Counted from the stretch's first letter, positions 1 to 12,029 are shown. The stretch is DNA of 64,000 nucleotides from Cristatella mucedo (GCA_009760855.2 WPIO01000075.1:131501-195500); one strand, 5' to 3'. Notes: a model not told the origin generated them from the sequence alone. Translations and numbers: made by a program.

Positions 1-149
1 ACTGGTAAGGACTGAAATGGCAGTATAAATACCCATTGTTAAGCTGTCTTTTACTTTTACGGCCATTATAGTAGGCACTGGGTGGAATAACTGAATCGGC
101 CTATAAAGGCATCGAGCTTTTCCAAATTAGCTAAGAAACATCAATGCAA

Positions 150-812
150 AGATGTATGAAAAGAACTTGATGCTAACTCTGCAGCTAGGCTTGCCTGTCG
201 TGAGTGCCACAGTTACCACATCACACCACTTCTTGCCGACCTGCACTGGCTACAAGTCAAGCAATGCATCGACTTCAAGGTTTTGTCACTCACTTTCAGG
301 TCCCTTAATTCTTTGGCTCCAGCCTACCAATCAGATCTACTGCTCTGCCAGGCTAAGTATCGTACCACCTGCTTTTCGGAATCTAACTGTTTACCTATAC
401 CTCGTACAAACCTCAAATCCTCTGAAGACCGTGCCTTCAGTTCGTTTGCTCCCAAAGCCTAAAACTCACTCACTTCCGTCACGACATCCCCTGACTTGAC
501 CAAATTTAAAATGAAATTTAAAACGCACCTATTTATCACAGCATTCAGCGGGTCCCTGTGATTCGTCCTTCATGCTCTTATGCGTGCTGATACTGCTACA
601 TGCTGCCACTAACCACACTTGCATGCTGACCCTGTGTGTGTCGCCCCTAACCATGTTATTCTTGTTGTTTATTGAGCATGCTACTACTAACTATTCGATC
701 ATGCTTCCTTTGCAGCAAATCTAAAGCGCCTAGAAAGAGATTGATTTCTCTGAGAGCACTTTATCAATTGTTATTATTATTATTATTGTTGTTGTTGTTA
801 TCATTATTGTGC
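150..812 (+). mobile_element. LINE family 1 (L2/CR1/Rex1-like), 3' end of a decayed copy
   Basis: This 5'-truncated non-LTR retrotransposon copy keeps the end of the reverse-transcriptase ORF, broken by frameshifts, and the complete 3' UTR. The UTR holds the family hairpin (AAGCGCCTAGAAAGAGATTG then TTCTCT and a decayed closing arm) and a (TTATT)n-type tail. The decayed coding part reads like the family ending GDRAFSS-APKAW, seen more clearly in other copies. It lies left of the last visible ATG4 exon. Confidence 0.8.
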
Positions 813-1625
813 CCAACATACATCACAGTACACAAATACTGTTTGTATACTCTAGGGACCAAACTAACATGACATGTTGGAATTATGCTAGTCGACAAAG
901 TCTAGACCTACGTTTTTAGTTAGTGGTATTACCTATGTGAGTACTCAAAGGCATAACTAAGTATAGCACGGTTGAAACACTGAAACAGCCAGCATTATTG
1001 CACTTTATAACATTGGGATGACTCCTACGAAAAAGCTAAATAGAAATATCTGTAAGCCATTACGATTGAATACATTGACTCGGCCCGTATTACCTGTTCA
1101 CACACCTGCTAAAAATCTTAATACACAGGGCAAAGTAAAGGTCATCTACACTCACAAAATGTAGATTATAAATACACGTGCCCTCAATCAATAGCACACA
1201 AACACGAAGAGTATGCACACACCTTGAAAACCTTGAGTTGCCATGCACAGGTAACGTAACAGGTAGTCAGTAAACGATGCACTCACAAGAAAGCTTGCAT
1301 GTGACCTTTCACTGATCTTTTCAACGACCTTTTGTATGTCAGATCTAGCAATGACTCGGTTTATTAGATACAGTGCAACTTGGATTCATTCACAGTAAGA
1401 ACAACAGTACTCTATCAGAAAGCATATGCCGATCAAGCCGGATAAGGCGTTGGTTTAAGTGAAATTTAGACCAGCAGCAAACTACCTCATGAGCATGTGG
1501 TAGGTCCTCCGAGCGGTCTGATATTACATCGCCGGCTAGCAAGGCAGCAGATAAATGCAACTAGCACGATTCCCGAGATCTTGGGTTTTCAGACTTTGTT
1601 TGAATGGCAAAATGAGGATACGTAC
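813..1625. other. Unassigned stretch left of the visible ATG4 exons
   Basis: No coding exon could be supported. The missing C-terminal ATG4 exons (family motifs around the catalytic Asp-Pro-His) were looked for on the minus strand and not found. The sequence is AT-rich and unique-looking. Confidence 0.4.
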
Positions 1626-1758
1626 CAAGGCATTATAAGCTTCCCGACGACACAGAACTCGTGTAATCTGCATCTCAGAACTGGATGCGCACAACCGAAA
1701 TGCTTTACCTTGTTTGCGAGACCCAGTTGCTGCCACAACAAAGCAGCTTTAGCACAGA
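1626..1758 (-). CDS. Tentative further ATG4 exons (two small exons)
   Basis: Two candidate minus-strand exons follow the last secure ATG4 exon. The first (1758-1709) reads SVLKLLCCGSNWVSQT and resembles the family segment VLKKLAVFDTWSS, with the tryptophan aligned. It needs the preceding exon to stop at 1828 (donor GTACTA) rather than 1820. The second (1680-1626) reads SEMQITRVLCRREAYNAL, joins in phase and vaguely resembles the EEIRRLC segment. The strongly conserved AVHIAMDNTVV part expected between them is not seen. The family likeness is weak, so these may be chance reading frames or a diverged copy. Confidence 0.3.
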
Positions 1759-1819
1759 CTATATAATTGCTCAGAAAAAGCAATAGGAAGAGGATACCAA
1801 ACACTAAGCTACACCAAAC

Positions 1820-4800
1820 CTTAGTACGTGAGCAATCGTGTTTGGTCCGAACCACTGGCCCACATCCTTGCCTTCTGATACTCCCATTGCAGCTGAAAAG
1901 CCGAAACAATGTCAATACATAAAACTATAAGCAAATACCGAGGCATAATAAACTAGCACAAGCCAAAATGCATTGGCTAGTAACTTGCTTATTTGATGAA
2001 TGGAGTAGCAACGGCTTTTGGAGTCTTCAAAAAGTCGCAGAATGCGGCGGTATTCAGCTTGCATTCGTGTACTCTCTGTCCACAACCAATCTGTAAGCAC
2101 AAGGCAAGGATTTACTGGGAAAGATCTCAATGACACAACTTTCACTGCTTGAATAACTTGCATTAGTTGCATCTACAATCTGCAGCTTGCATGCGTACAT
2201 TGGCACGAATGTATTCAGCAATTTAGTAAATTCACAACGTCCATTCAACTTGATCAACTAACAATAACTAGGCTTGCTGACTTATCTTAACCAAAAATCT
2301 TTTAGTTCATGGACAGAATTGAAACTAGCAGCTTTACTTATTCCGCTTACATTTGCTGCAAAAGAAGCATGATCGAATGGTTATGGGTGCTTGCTCAATG
2401 ACTACAAGCATACCCCTGGTTAGAGGTGATAAGCACAGGGTCAGCATGCAAATATGGTTAGTGGCAGCATGCACAGTCTCAGCATGCATTAGCACACAAA
2501 GGATAATCATGTGGACCCACTAAATGCTGTGGCAAACAGATGCGTTTTTAGCTTCTTTTTAAATGACATCAACTCCTGAGATGTCGTGACGATTGTTGGG
2601 AGTGAGTTCCAGGCTTTGGGAGCATACGAACTAAATTAAGGCACGGTCTCTAAAGGATTTAAGGTTCGTATGAGTTATAGCAAAACGATTAGATTCAGAA
2701 AAAGGAGTGGTACGATATCTCACCTGATGGAGGAGTAGATCTGATAGGTAGGCTTGAGCCAAAGAATGAAGGGACCTAAAAGTGAGTCACGGAACCTGAG
2801 CCTGAGAGCCTGACTGTACAGGCCGGTAGACCAGCAAGCAGTGAGTGACAGAGGTCGAGATAGGATGTCACAAATGCAAGGACAAATTTAGATGTAGTAT
2901 CCCTGTCTAAGCAATCCCGAATTTTAGCAATGCTATGTAGCTGAAAGTAGGCAGACTTGACTGTGGAGCTGATGTAGCCATCTAATGAAAGGTCACTTTG
3001 AAGGAGGACACCTAGATTGTGAGCAGATTCAAAAGATGATATGCTGGCAGAGCAGATTTTGAGCGTTAGGTTTTCTAATTTCTGAATCACACTTGGTTTG
3101 CCTGCCATTAGTAAGCTGGTTTCTATCGTCATTCGATTTAAGAAAGCTTGCTGCCATCCATGGCCGAATGTCATAATAACATGCAGCAAGGGAGTTGAGA
3201 GAATTCGGCATGCTGCTTGGCTGGCAGGGATAATAATAATAATAATAATAATAATTCACTTGATAAAGCGCCCTCAGAGAACTTAATCTCTCTCTAGGCG
3301 CTTTACATTTGCTGTAAAGTGAAATGCAATTTAATGGTAAGTAAAATCATGCTTGAAAAAACAAATGAAATGAATAATATGGTTAGGGGTGACATGCACA
3401 GGGTCAGCATGCAAATGTGGTTAGTGGCAGCATGCACAGTGTCAGCACGCATAAGCACATCAAGGGCGAATCACAGGGACCCACTAAATGCTGTCCTAAA
3501 TAGGTGTTTTTAGGTTCCTTTTAAATGCGGTCAGGTCAGGGGATGTTCTGACGCAGGTCGGGAGGGAGTTCCAGGCTTTGGGAGCATATGAACTAAATGC
3601 ACGGTCTCCAAAGGATTTAAGGTTTGTATGAGGTATTGGTAGACTGTTGGATTCCGAAAAGCGGGTGGTACGATGCTTAGCCTGATGGGGTAGTATATCT
3701 GACAGATAGGCTGGAGCCATAGAATGAAGGGACCTAAAAGTGAGGATCAAAGGGATCAAAGCAAAGGTACAGCTGAGTGTCATCTGCATGAAATAAAAGC
3801 CCACATTGCACTTGGCGATCACATCGGCAAGAGGGAGAGTATAAACCGTGAAAAGACCGGGACCAAGCACAGAGCCCTAGGGTACCCCATACTTCAGTGG
3901 TTCTTCAGACGATCGTTTTCCCCTCACATCAATACTCTGGAGTCTCGCATGACAACTGATGAATGATTGATCGGAGGCAGCTCAAATATGGCCCATTTGG
4001 CCACTTGGCCCACTGACCAACAGTTACGATCGGCCAATCTGGAGTGGTGAGGCAAGAGCATGCAACATGAACAGGATTAATGCACAATACATCAAACACT
4101 TACATCAGAGTGCATGCATCACTCCTCGTCTATTGCACTACATTTGGCAATGAATCACAAGTTGAGCAGCCCATGCAACTACTAAGGCCATGAGGCATGC
4201 ACGCAGATATGCATGCACACAATACACATACACACACACGCGCGCACACATTATAGATTGCTGGTAGTTACTGGTACGTTCAACTTCACAGCAAAACAAA
4301 CAGTAAAGCCTGCACTGGAATGATGCATAAGAGACATATGTAGTTTGCAACTCACTGAAACGATATGCTCATAATAGACTGTTAGGATCCACACCAAATG
4401 CAATATGTATGCAATGCAAACGGTTCTCTCTCTCTCCTTCTTTTGGTACCAACTCCTCGTCTAGAGCAATTTAATGCAAAGAAGAAGTCACTGTTGTGGA
4501 CTGTTGCCGATCTGGTCCCCCATTTATTGAATCCCTTTTATTCTATATCTCAATCAAATCTGTGCTCTAAAAATCAAACAAGTTCAATCAATCGTCAGAT
4601 GCCATGTCTCATCTCGGGTCACTCCATATAGGCACACCTTCAGCCTAATTTAACACATTCCGAACTGCGCTAATCCTCACATTCTCGTGTACATAATTGC
4701 ATATAAAACATACAAAACATTCCACTCTGCTGTAGGAAAGAAGCTTCGGGCCAAACGACAGCGAATCCCCAATAAGATTCCCCAATTTGCATTTAAAAGT

Positions 4801-5332
4801 ACACGGTACGTGGCTAATAGCTGCCTCTCTAAGCTCTTCCTCGCGTCATCATAACAGCCCCATGAGCCACTGCCAAGGGATCGAGCCAATGGCTGCTTGC
4901 ATCGCTGCACCTTGACCGTGCTGGCCTCCTGGACTAGTGCTAGCCTCGGACAGACTGACTATGCAGCGACCAGCAAAACATCAAGCATTCAAGACAGAAG
5001 ATAGCGGCACAGACACGCAAGCACCGTCGCTGAGCTAGCAAGCGCAATGACCAAAAAAGCAGTTCCCCACTAACCTCGTCCCAGATGGAGGGCGACCAGA
5101 GCTTGCGCAAGCATCATTTGTCCACACCTTAGCATGCAGCCCCAACCCTGATCGCAGGTTGGACCTGTGCCCCCAATAGGTGGGAAACCGCGACGATACG
5201 TCATCCATATCCGACTGCCGATATACTCAATGAGCTCGTCGTAGTCTATCGAAAAAAAGAGCAGCGAATTAATATGTTCTCACTAAGCAGAGAACCGGTC
5301 AGGGCCGGCCAACGCACATGCACACACACAAC

Positions 5333-5367
<35 letters not shown>

Positions 5368-5633
5368 CACGTGCGCACTCACACAAACACACACACACAC
5401 ACACACACATAAGCAAAGACAATACGAACGGATTGCGTATCGAACATTGTTCGAGGGGATGGTGGCTCGTAACGAAAGGTGACCGACGCAGTCACGCGAC
5501 ATGGTGGGTCGAAGCGGGCAAACGGAAGCCGCGGTTTGCAGCGGTACGCGAACCGTTTACCGTAGCGGGTACTGTACTGTTTTCCCATGACCCACACGGG
5601 GACGTCAGACTTGGGGAGCGGCTGAGGCACCAT
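1820..5633 (-). CDS. ATG4: ATG4-family cysteine protease, N-terminal and catalytic exons (partial)
   Basis: ATG4 proteases process Atg8/LC3 proteins in the cytosol, exposing the C-terminal glycine and later delipidating them during autophagy. Exons on the minus strand are 5633-5561 (start codon at 5633), 5245-5075, 2090-1989 and 1892-1820 (or 1892-1828). Exon 1 carries [12 protein letters not shown], the family SEPVWILGRKYS motif. Exon 2 carries FPPIGGTGP and [17 protein letters not shown], including the catalytic cysteine of GWGC. Exon 3 carries DWLWT and YSIHQI. Exon 4 carries [17 protein letters not shown]. All joins keep phase. The exon 3 to 4 join requires a GC donor (GCAAGT at 1988). 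Exons for the catalytic Asp/His and the C-terminus are not seen, so the gene is partial or its end is diverged. The 3-kb intron 2 holds two LINE copies. Confidence 0.85.
2340..3222 (-). mobile_element. LINE family 1, decayed copy in ATG4 intron 2
   Basis: Read on the minus strand, this copy contains reverse-transcriptase C-terminal sequence ([36 protein letters not shown]), then the 3' UTR that ends near 2340. Frameshifts and stops break the ORF. It has the same orientation as the host gene. Confidence 0.85.
3229..3910 (-). mobile_element. LINE family 1, second copy with (ATT)n tail, abutting the first
   Basis: The (TAATAA)n run at 3229-3258 is the tail in antisense. It is followed by the family hairpin (AGCGCC...GGCGCTTT) and 3' UTR. 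The coding remnant includes LGPGLF and a frameshifted FHADD polymerase box, then jumps to the C-terminal [17 protein letters not shown], so there is an internal deletion. Its tail lies directly against the 5' end of the neighbouring copy. Confidence 0.85.
5322..5409. repeat. (AC)n microsatellite in ATG4 intron 1
   Basis: An imperfect (AC)n tract of about 90 bp lies between ATG4 exon 1 (donor after 5561) and exon 2 (acceptor before 5245). Apparent proteins rich in His-Thr or Cys-Val across it are artefacts of the repeat. Confidence 0.95.
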
Positions 5634-5687
5634 CGGTATGTCGTATACAGCCTGGCTGGCAAGACCTGTTAGCAGAACAGCGGCGGA

Positions 5688-5714
5688 GAGAGAGAGAGAG
5701 AGCGAGAGCGAGCG
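5688..5714. repeat. Short (GA)n tract just upstream of the ATG4 start
   Basis: On the gene strand this is a (CT)n tract about 60 bp before the ATG4 start codon, in the presumed 5' UTR or promoter. A run of C follows at 5775-5787. Confidence 0.85.
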
Positions 5715-6339
5715 TGCGCACGTTGGCATCTACATTTACGAGCTGCATATCAACAACGCTTTCCAGTCACGCGCCCCCCCCCCCCGGGCGCGACGGTCTT
5801 ACGCACGACTCGGCGCTACGACCGGCCCAGCAGCTAATTACCCGAGTAGAACTCCATGAATAATGATTGCTGATATTCTCACTGGATATAGCGCGTCTTT
5901 CCAAATGCCTTGGACGGCTAGCGAGGGCAGCGCTCAGTCTGTAAACCTGCATCCGTTAGCCATTGCCGTCGGGCTCACAGCTGCAGCCATCGCGAGGGGC
6001 CTCGCCCCAACCAAAACAAAACCAGACCGGACGTCACGTGGCGCCTGGCTGCGATAGTAATGATGTTTTAGAGCTGCGGCCTAGCACGGCCTTACCGACT
6101 ATTCGAGCGAGTCTCGGGGCCAACGAGTGACCTTTTGTCATGCCGGCGACGCCGCCTGTGCAACTCTACAGACTGAAGAAAACTAAAAGCGCCATGACAA
6201 TTCAATTAGGCCGGACCCCCAACAATAAATAACTACGGGGCTTGCTAGACAAGCCAGATCGTTTACAAACGGATATTATAGCGTTTCCTGAATTATAATG
6301 GCTAGGAACCGGTCGTGCGTTTAGTTTGATGCCCCGACA

Positions 6340-6602
6340 GCGAATAAATAAATCCTAGCTGATTTAACAGCCTCTCTTTGTGTAGCGACAGTAGACCCTT
6401 TACGGCTATCACCACCGCTTGCAGCGGCGATAAAGAATCGCCCACCGCAGGAATCGAAAGCAATCGCCTCACCTAATGTGCCGTCACGGCTCACCGAGCA
6501 TGCGACGCACGGAAACACCAAATTTCCAAGAATGGCTGTTGTCTTTGGGCTCTCAGCGAGACGCTGCCCCTTCTCTGCAGGCCGGAACTTACCATTAATC
6601 AA
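6340..6602 (-). mobile_element. SINE-like repeat, type 2 (tRNA-derived)
   Basis: Shares a block with copies at 19,025-19,150 and 46,690-46,890: on the minus strand, GCGGTGGTGATAGCCGTAA, a pyrimidine-rich spacer, then GGCTGTTAAATCAGCTAGGA. In the sharper copies a tRNA B-box-like GGTCGTGGGTNCGAGTTC lies upstream. It therefore looks like a tRNA-derived SINE in the minus orientation. Confidence 0.55.
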
Positions 6603-7085
6603 AAAATAAACTCATAAAACCACAATCCTCAATAAATCATTAACTAACTCAATCATCCATAAACCCACGGCACCGCCTTAATACTACGTGTCCCTGTGAT
6701 CTCAAGATCACACATCCAAGCAGCAACACGAGTAAAATTAAAGCACCACGCGGCGCAGAGCGAACCGCGAGCCGAGGCTAAAAATGCGGACGCTAAAAAT
6801 CTAAGACGAAGTAGCGGCGAACCTTCCACGCAAGGGAACGAGCACTGACAACACAACGCGACAGCGCCGTCACAGTCCAGCAGCCAAAAGTAATCGTCAA
6901 CCGCGAACCTCATCGAGTGTCGCAGCCCCTTCGAAAAACGATCGCGCGGACATTTTGTAAACGAAGTACTCTACGGTTTAGACGGCATGAAAGCCGAAGT
7001 GTCATCTAATTAAAGCCCAGCTGCGCTCTAGGCTTTGAGCAACGCAGAAGTTGTGCCCACGCATTCGATCAAGGTGAGAGTGTCG

Positions 7086-7116
7086 GCGCCGCCCGCCCCG
7101 CCCCGCCCGCGCGGCT
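7086..7116. promoter_or_regulatory. GC-box cluster in a CpG-rich stretch
   Basis: Runs of CCGCCC/CCCCGCCC within a CpG-rich background look like Sp1-type GC boxes of a CpG promoter. The nearest recognised gene reading away is ATG4 (minus strand, start at 5633), so this could be a distal ATG4 promoter. No transcript start can be shown from the sequence. Confidence 0.3.
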
Positions 7117-7148
7117 TTGCATAGGTCGGCAGCTCAGCGGCGCTCTAG

Positions 7149-7273
7149 GCACGAGAGTACGGTACTTCGATCTACTTCATTCTACATTCTAATCTAATTC
7201 ATTCAATCTACTTCATTCTACACGAGAGTACCGTACGTCAATCGAGGAGAGCGACAGCTCTCCTCGATTGACG
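7149..7273. repeat. Direct repeats followed by a perfect 17-bp hairpin
   Basis: CACGAGAGTAC occurs at about 7149 and 7221, and TCTACTTCATTCTAC occurs twice between them. They are followed by a perfect inverted repeat: 7236-7252 pairs with 7257-7273 over 17 bp, with a GACA loop. Confidence 0.85.
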
Positions 7274-9138
7274 ACTAGCTGAGTGCATAGGAGCTCCGCC
7301 TAAAGGTCACTGGCCGCAATTCGAAGGCTAGGGGCTGCGACGGCATTTGTCGTGCGTCAGCTTGGACCAGCGTCGTCGCGAGAGCCGAACCGGTCTGTTA
7401 CCCGGATAGGGACTAGCGGTGCAACAGTCGCCGCAGCTGCATTTTGAGTACGCGGGCGGCCTAATGACCAAACGTAAGAGCCGCTCGCTCGGTTTTCGGT
7501 AGCAGATGCTGTGCATTTTCACACCGGCCACGTGCACCGTTTGCAAAGTCGCGGCTTTCGGAATGCCCTCTCCACTCAGGCTCGGCGGTGGCTAGCAGAG
7601 CGACGGCGAGGTCGAGAGACATTTCGCAAACTCTTTAGAAGGAAGCACACTTGCCCGACTACTGCGACTGCAGCATGCAGTCCGCACGCGGCTAGGCGTT
7701 CCGGACATCAAGCTGACTTGAATTCGCTGACCTATCTATCGCAGCCCACCCTGAATTGTGGGCTGAGCTCGTTTCAGGCAATGCCTCAGCGTTAAGCCAC
7801 AGAAAATGCCAGTAGAGACGGGCTCCCGACACAACCGAGTTGCACGGGAGCGAAGCCTCGGTTTTGACTGCCGGTGGCCTCGCGGCTGTAGGCGGCATAT
7901 ACGGAGACACTTGTGATGCACGCTACATACTGTTGCTCGGCGTTAGTGAGGCCTGCGACAATACTGTCAAGTAAGACACTTGCCCTTCAAACGTGCTAGG
8001 TTACCAGGTGCAAATCCCACCAGAGGCCTTTTTAAGGTCTTGAAGGCGAAAGCATTTACTTGGGTGCAAGCCAAACGAACAGAGCTGCAAAAAACTTGTC
8101 AACAAATCTGTTTTTTTGTAAATAAATCTAGAACGGAAGGGAGATGTAGTTGCGTTAGAATTGCGAGAAGAATAAAGCCCGTTCTTGGCTTTAAGGTACA
8201 CTTTCCATGAAGCTGAACATAGGATATTGATTGCGAACTGAGCTTTTTCTCGGTACATATGATCGGAGACTATGACCTGCGTAACTGCAATACCTAAGGT
8301 ATTGGAATAAGTGATTTCGATTAGGTACCGTTACAGTGGGTTTGGCTATGGAGAGCTACTAAAAGTGCTGTTGTAAAGATCAGATCCAGCCACGAAGCAG
8401 TCGCAAGTGTCCCCCCTTCCCGTGGGTCTGTAAAATATTTCATACTAGAAATTCTTAAGAACTTGATCTGAGTCTGAGGTATTCATTGTGCAAAGAGAGC
8501 AACGACAGGGGGTTTCTCGAAGAGTTTTCAGGTTACCAGGGTTGTGGAGCGATTATGGAAATTGGATAATGACCCTAAACAGGTCAGGCATTTTTCGTAG
8601 GAGTCGATAAACAACTCTGTCTGTAGGCGAAAATGTCTGATGAGAACAAAAACGAACGCCAAGTCGGAGCCGTTTTTGGATCGGCATATGCATTTAACTA
8701 ACCAGCTAAAATCTAGTAATAAATCACTAATTTACAACTAGTAAGACCAAAAAAGTACAGTGAACTTGATCTCTAGAAAGGTCATTGCAACAAAAACTCT
8801 CATCGCATCGAAGATTAGCACCCTGCTGATGGGCTGGCCTCCATCGATTACCTTCAATTTCGGATTTTATTTGGTAATCTAAAGTAAAAATCCACACCAC
8901 TATGCAGCACACCGCGGCAGTATCAGACTTTTTAGGAGCATCGAGTGCTGCTCATGCTCGTTCAGTTTCGGTACTTAGCAATTGGCACACCTTCAAATTT
9001 CCATCACTCGATGAAAATTCGAGCCATTGCTGACTAAATAGTAAGCAAGCTTGCTGGATCATGAAGTATTACTAATTCCAGAGAACAACTGTTTCGAGAT
9101 GGAAGTCTGAACGTGAAAGTCGCTCCTCTGTCTAAATG

Positions 9139-9392
9139 ATAATAATATTAAATTTGCATAGCGACCTCTAAGAACTTAATTTCTTTCTAGTTACTTTACA
9201 TATACTGTGTAGAAAGCATGATCAAATGGTTAGTGGTCAAATGCACAATGTCAACAAGCATAACATTGCTAATGGTGACATGTAGTGTCGACCTGTAAAA
9301 TATGGTTAGTGGTGGCATGCGAAGACCCAGCATGCTAAGCACAACAAAATCACAAGGACCCAGTAAATGCTGCAATAGACAGGTGCATTTGT
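9139..9392 (-). mobile_element. LINE family 1, 3'-end fragment
   Basis: The decayed hairpin tail and the 3' UTR motifs (antisense GGTTAGTGG and CACAAGGACCCAGTAAATGC) match the other family 1 copies. Only the end of the element is present. Confidence 0.7.
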
Positions 9393-9960
9393 ATCTCATT
9401 TATTATGTGCGGAAATAATCAACGCCAGCTGTGCATCGCTTATTCCATCTTGCATGGGCTCTCGAAAGTGCCAGTGAAAAATCACTTGTTGATGCGTGAT
9501 ATTGCTTCCTGCGATGGAAACTCAAATGCGGTACACAAATAAAGTTCGACTTGTGTAGAAGATCGAGCTCCTCAAGCCTTATTTTAACAGATCTGAAGTA
9601 GAACCCCTGTAAGAGAATCATGTGGTGTGCACACGTAATGCGCACTTTTTCAATTTTTTAGCTGACTGGCCAAAAAAGTAAACGCTTAGAGGATACAGGA
9701 GGCTCGATATTTTTGTTCATTAGCATAACACAGAGACAACTCGATCTGCTGTAGCTTTAGCCTGGGTAGTGTCAAGGCTGAAGATAGTATCGCTCCAGAT
9801 GCCTCCGAGCCATCGTCAGGACTCAAACCATGCATAGATTTGCAAGGTAACCACGAGATCGCTTAAAGCACGTATAAATATAAAACGAGAGCAATAGATT
9901 TGAGGTATATGGTTAAAAAACGTGTTAAAAGTACCCCTATCAATGCATCAATGACCGAGG

Positions 9961-10180
9961 AGAATAATAATGATAGCAATACATAAGCATAGCACCCTCA
10001 GAGAACTCACTCTCTTTCGAGACATTTCACATTTGGCTGTAAAAGAAGCTTAAGCAAGTAACATGGGCAGTGTCAATGATGCATGAATAGAATGGGCATA
10101 TTTTGGCAGCAGCTAGACATTCGTCTTCAGTGAGCCCTAAGAAATTGCATTAATGCTGTCAATAGAACCGGAAGAACGGT
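9961..10180 (-). mobile_element. LINE family 1, 3'-end fragment
   Basis: Contains an (AATAAT)-like tail, CACCCTCAGAGAACTCACTC and a TTTGGCTGTAAAAGAAGC segment, all matching the family 3' end in antisense. Confidence 0.6.
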
Positions 10181-10894
10181 AACCTTTTAAAGCTACTGGC
10201 CTCAAGACAGCGGCATTTGCCACAGTATATATTCTCTTGGCTAAGAATTTGAAATTTAAACACTTGCAACTGACCATGCTTACTTGCAGAAAACGCGCTG
10301 CAAAATCTATTGCTGCTGAGTGTCTGGGCCTTGTGGTGGTGCAATATGTTTAAGCCAGCAATATCGAGGAAGATCTTCATTCCATTTAGCTGCTGTTTGC
10401 ATGAAATCTGTGCACGATGTAATCATTCCCGTTTTTGAACAAGAGACTGTGTCTTATTTAGTTACCGTTGCCTGTAAACTTTCTAAGCTTTCTTAAGCTA
10501 CAGTACACCACAGCAGTTCCAAAGCGGCTCTTGGCCTTCATTGCGATCTACTTACGCCGACACACTGTACCTTAACATAGCGATGCCGTCGCTCAATCAA
10601 GCGTCTTCGCGAGAAATTCAAAACTAAAATAGGCAATCAATGTTGGGGCTTGGAACAGCATTCTTTTCAGCTCATCGCTGTGGATCACAGATTTGTTCGT
10701 TCGACCTGGTACGCGATAGCTTGGAGGACAAAAAGACTGCTCCCGATCATCTTCCTTTGAGACCAACTGCAATATAGCTCAATTCTTCACACGGGTTGGA
10801 TACAGTGCGGACTGAGCAAAGCTTCCAAAATGGTGATCGTAGACTCTAAGGCAAAAGGCTGGAAGAAATAGGGTGATGTGAACTGAACTTAAGC

Positions 10895-11230
10895 AAAGCT
10901 TACTTGTAGGTCCCCTCATTCTCTGGCTCCAGCCTTCCTATCAAAACCACTCCTCCATCAGGCAAAGAATCGTACAACCCGCTGTTCTCACTCGAATAGT
11001 TCAGCCATACGAACCTCAAAACTGTTGGACACCGTGCCTTTCGTTCCTGCGCTCCCAAAGCCTGGAATTCACTACCGACGCACATGACAACGTCCGCTGA
11101 TACGATGACATTTAAAAAGAAGCTTAAAACGCACCGGATAGTTACAGCATTTTGTGCGTCTTTGTGATTCGTTCTTCGTGTGCACGTACCTGCTTACACT
11201 ATGCTTGCCGCTTGCAGATGCTACCATCAA
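10895..11230 (+). mobile_element. LINE family 1 fragment
   Basis: Contains TCTCTGGCTCCAGCCTTCCT and the degraded C-terminal coding part (CACCGTGCCTTTCGTTC, CTCCCAAAGCCTGGAATTC), followed by the beginning of the 3' UTR. No hairpin tail is seen before the next element begins. Confidence 0.7.
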
Positions 11231-11274
11231 TCATTTGATAATGCATTGTATGCAGCTTATGTTAAGTGTCTAGA

Positions 11275-11960
11275 AATGTAATGTAATGTATCTCCGTCAG
11301 TAACTCCACAAAGTCATAAAGACCATGTGGGTGTTACGCAGGAGAGTTTTGTATAGCGCACTCACAGCCTAAGCGGCTTTCGGTACGCATTCGGTAGCCA
11401 ACAGACTTCGTCTCACGCAACAAAGAGAAAGTGGGAAGCATAGCAGAGTCAGGAGAGCAATTGAGGTAGTGAGTAGCATAGAAGTAGCAGCTCAGGACCG
11501 CTGAAAAAGATGTGCCATAGCCGGCAGTAGGAGAGTAGTTGTCGTTGAGCAAGAATTTTGGAAGCGAGTTCCACAGTCTAAGACCTGCAGAGCTAAAGCT
11601 TCTGTCGCCAACTATCTTTAAGCGGAGGAATGGGACAGCTAATTTATTGTCCACACAGGACCTGAGGGTACGAACTGGCTGAAACTGATGCAGCAGTTCA
11701 GCTAGGTACGAAGGAGCCAAGCCGTGGCGGGCCTTGTGGGTCAGCGTGAGAACTTTGCTCTGTATCCTTTGCTCAACCGGCAACCATCCTAGCTCTTTCA
11801 GCAAAGGAGACACGTGCTCAAACCGCTGGGACTTGAAGACCAGCCTTGCAGCCATATTCATAGTCCGCTGTAGTGGCATAATAGCTTTCTTTGGCAGCCC
11901 AGCCAAAAGGGAATTACAATAATCAAGCCGAGACAGAACTAAAGAGCTAGTTACATTTTT
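11275..11960 (-). mobile_element. LINE family 2 (L2/CR1/Rex1-like), C-terminal coding end
   Basis: On the minus strand a long frame encodes the family 2 polyprotein end: NMAARLVFKSQRF, LKELGWLPVEQR, KARHGLAPSYLAELL and GDRSFSSAGLRLWNSLP, then HYLNCSPDSAM. This is a well-preserved 3' part of a non-LTR reverse-transcriptase ORF. Its 3' end lacks the hairpin of family 1 and finishes near TACATTACATTAC. Confidence 0.9.
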
Positions 11961-12029
11961 TACAAGCCACTGTGGGAGACAGCTTCAGAGATTCAGTTCT
12001 CTAAGGGTTATACACAAATGTATAATTAA

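Larger units (their letters stand above)
5720..9130. other. Gene-free, GC-rich upstream DNA
   Basis: No exon could be supported on either strand. The stretch holds one SINE-like copy (6340-6602), GC boxes near 7090, a nested repeat and hairpin (7149-7273) and a degenerate tRNA-like piece near 8000. GC content drops after about 8 kb. It may contain the ATG4 promoter or a 5' UTR exon. Confidence 0.5.

Noticed and set aside
5299-5502. Cys-Val-rich minus-strand frame
   Set aside because: It is a translation of the (AC)n microsatellite in ATG4 intron 1.
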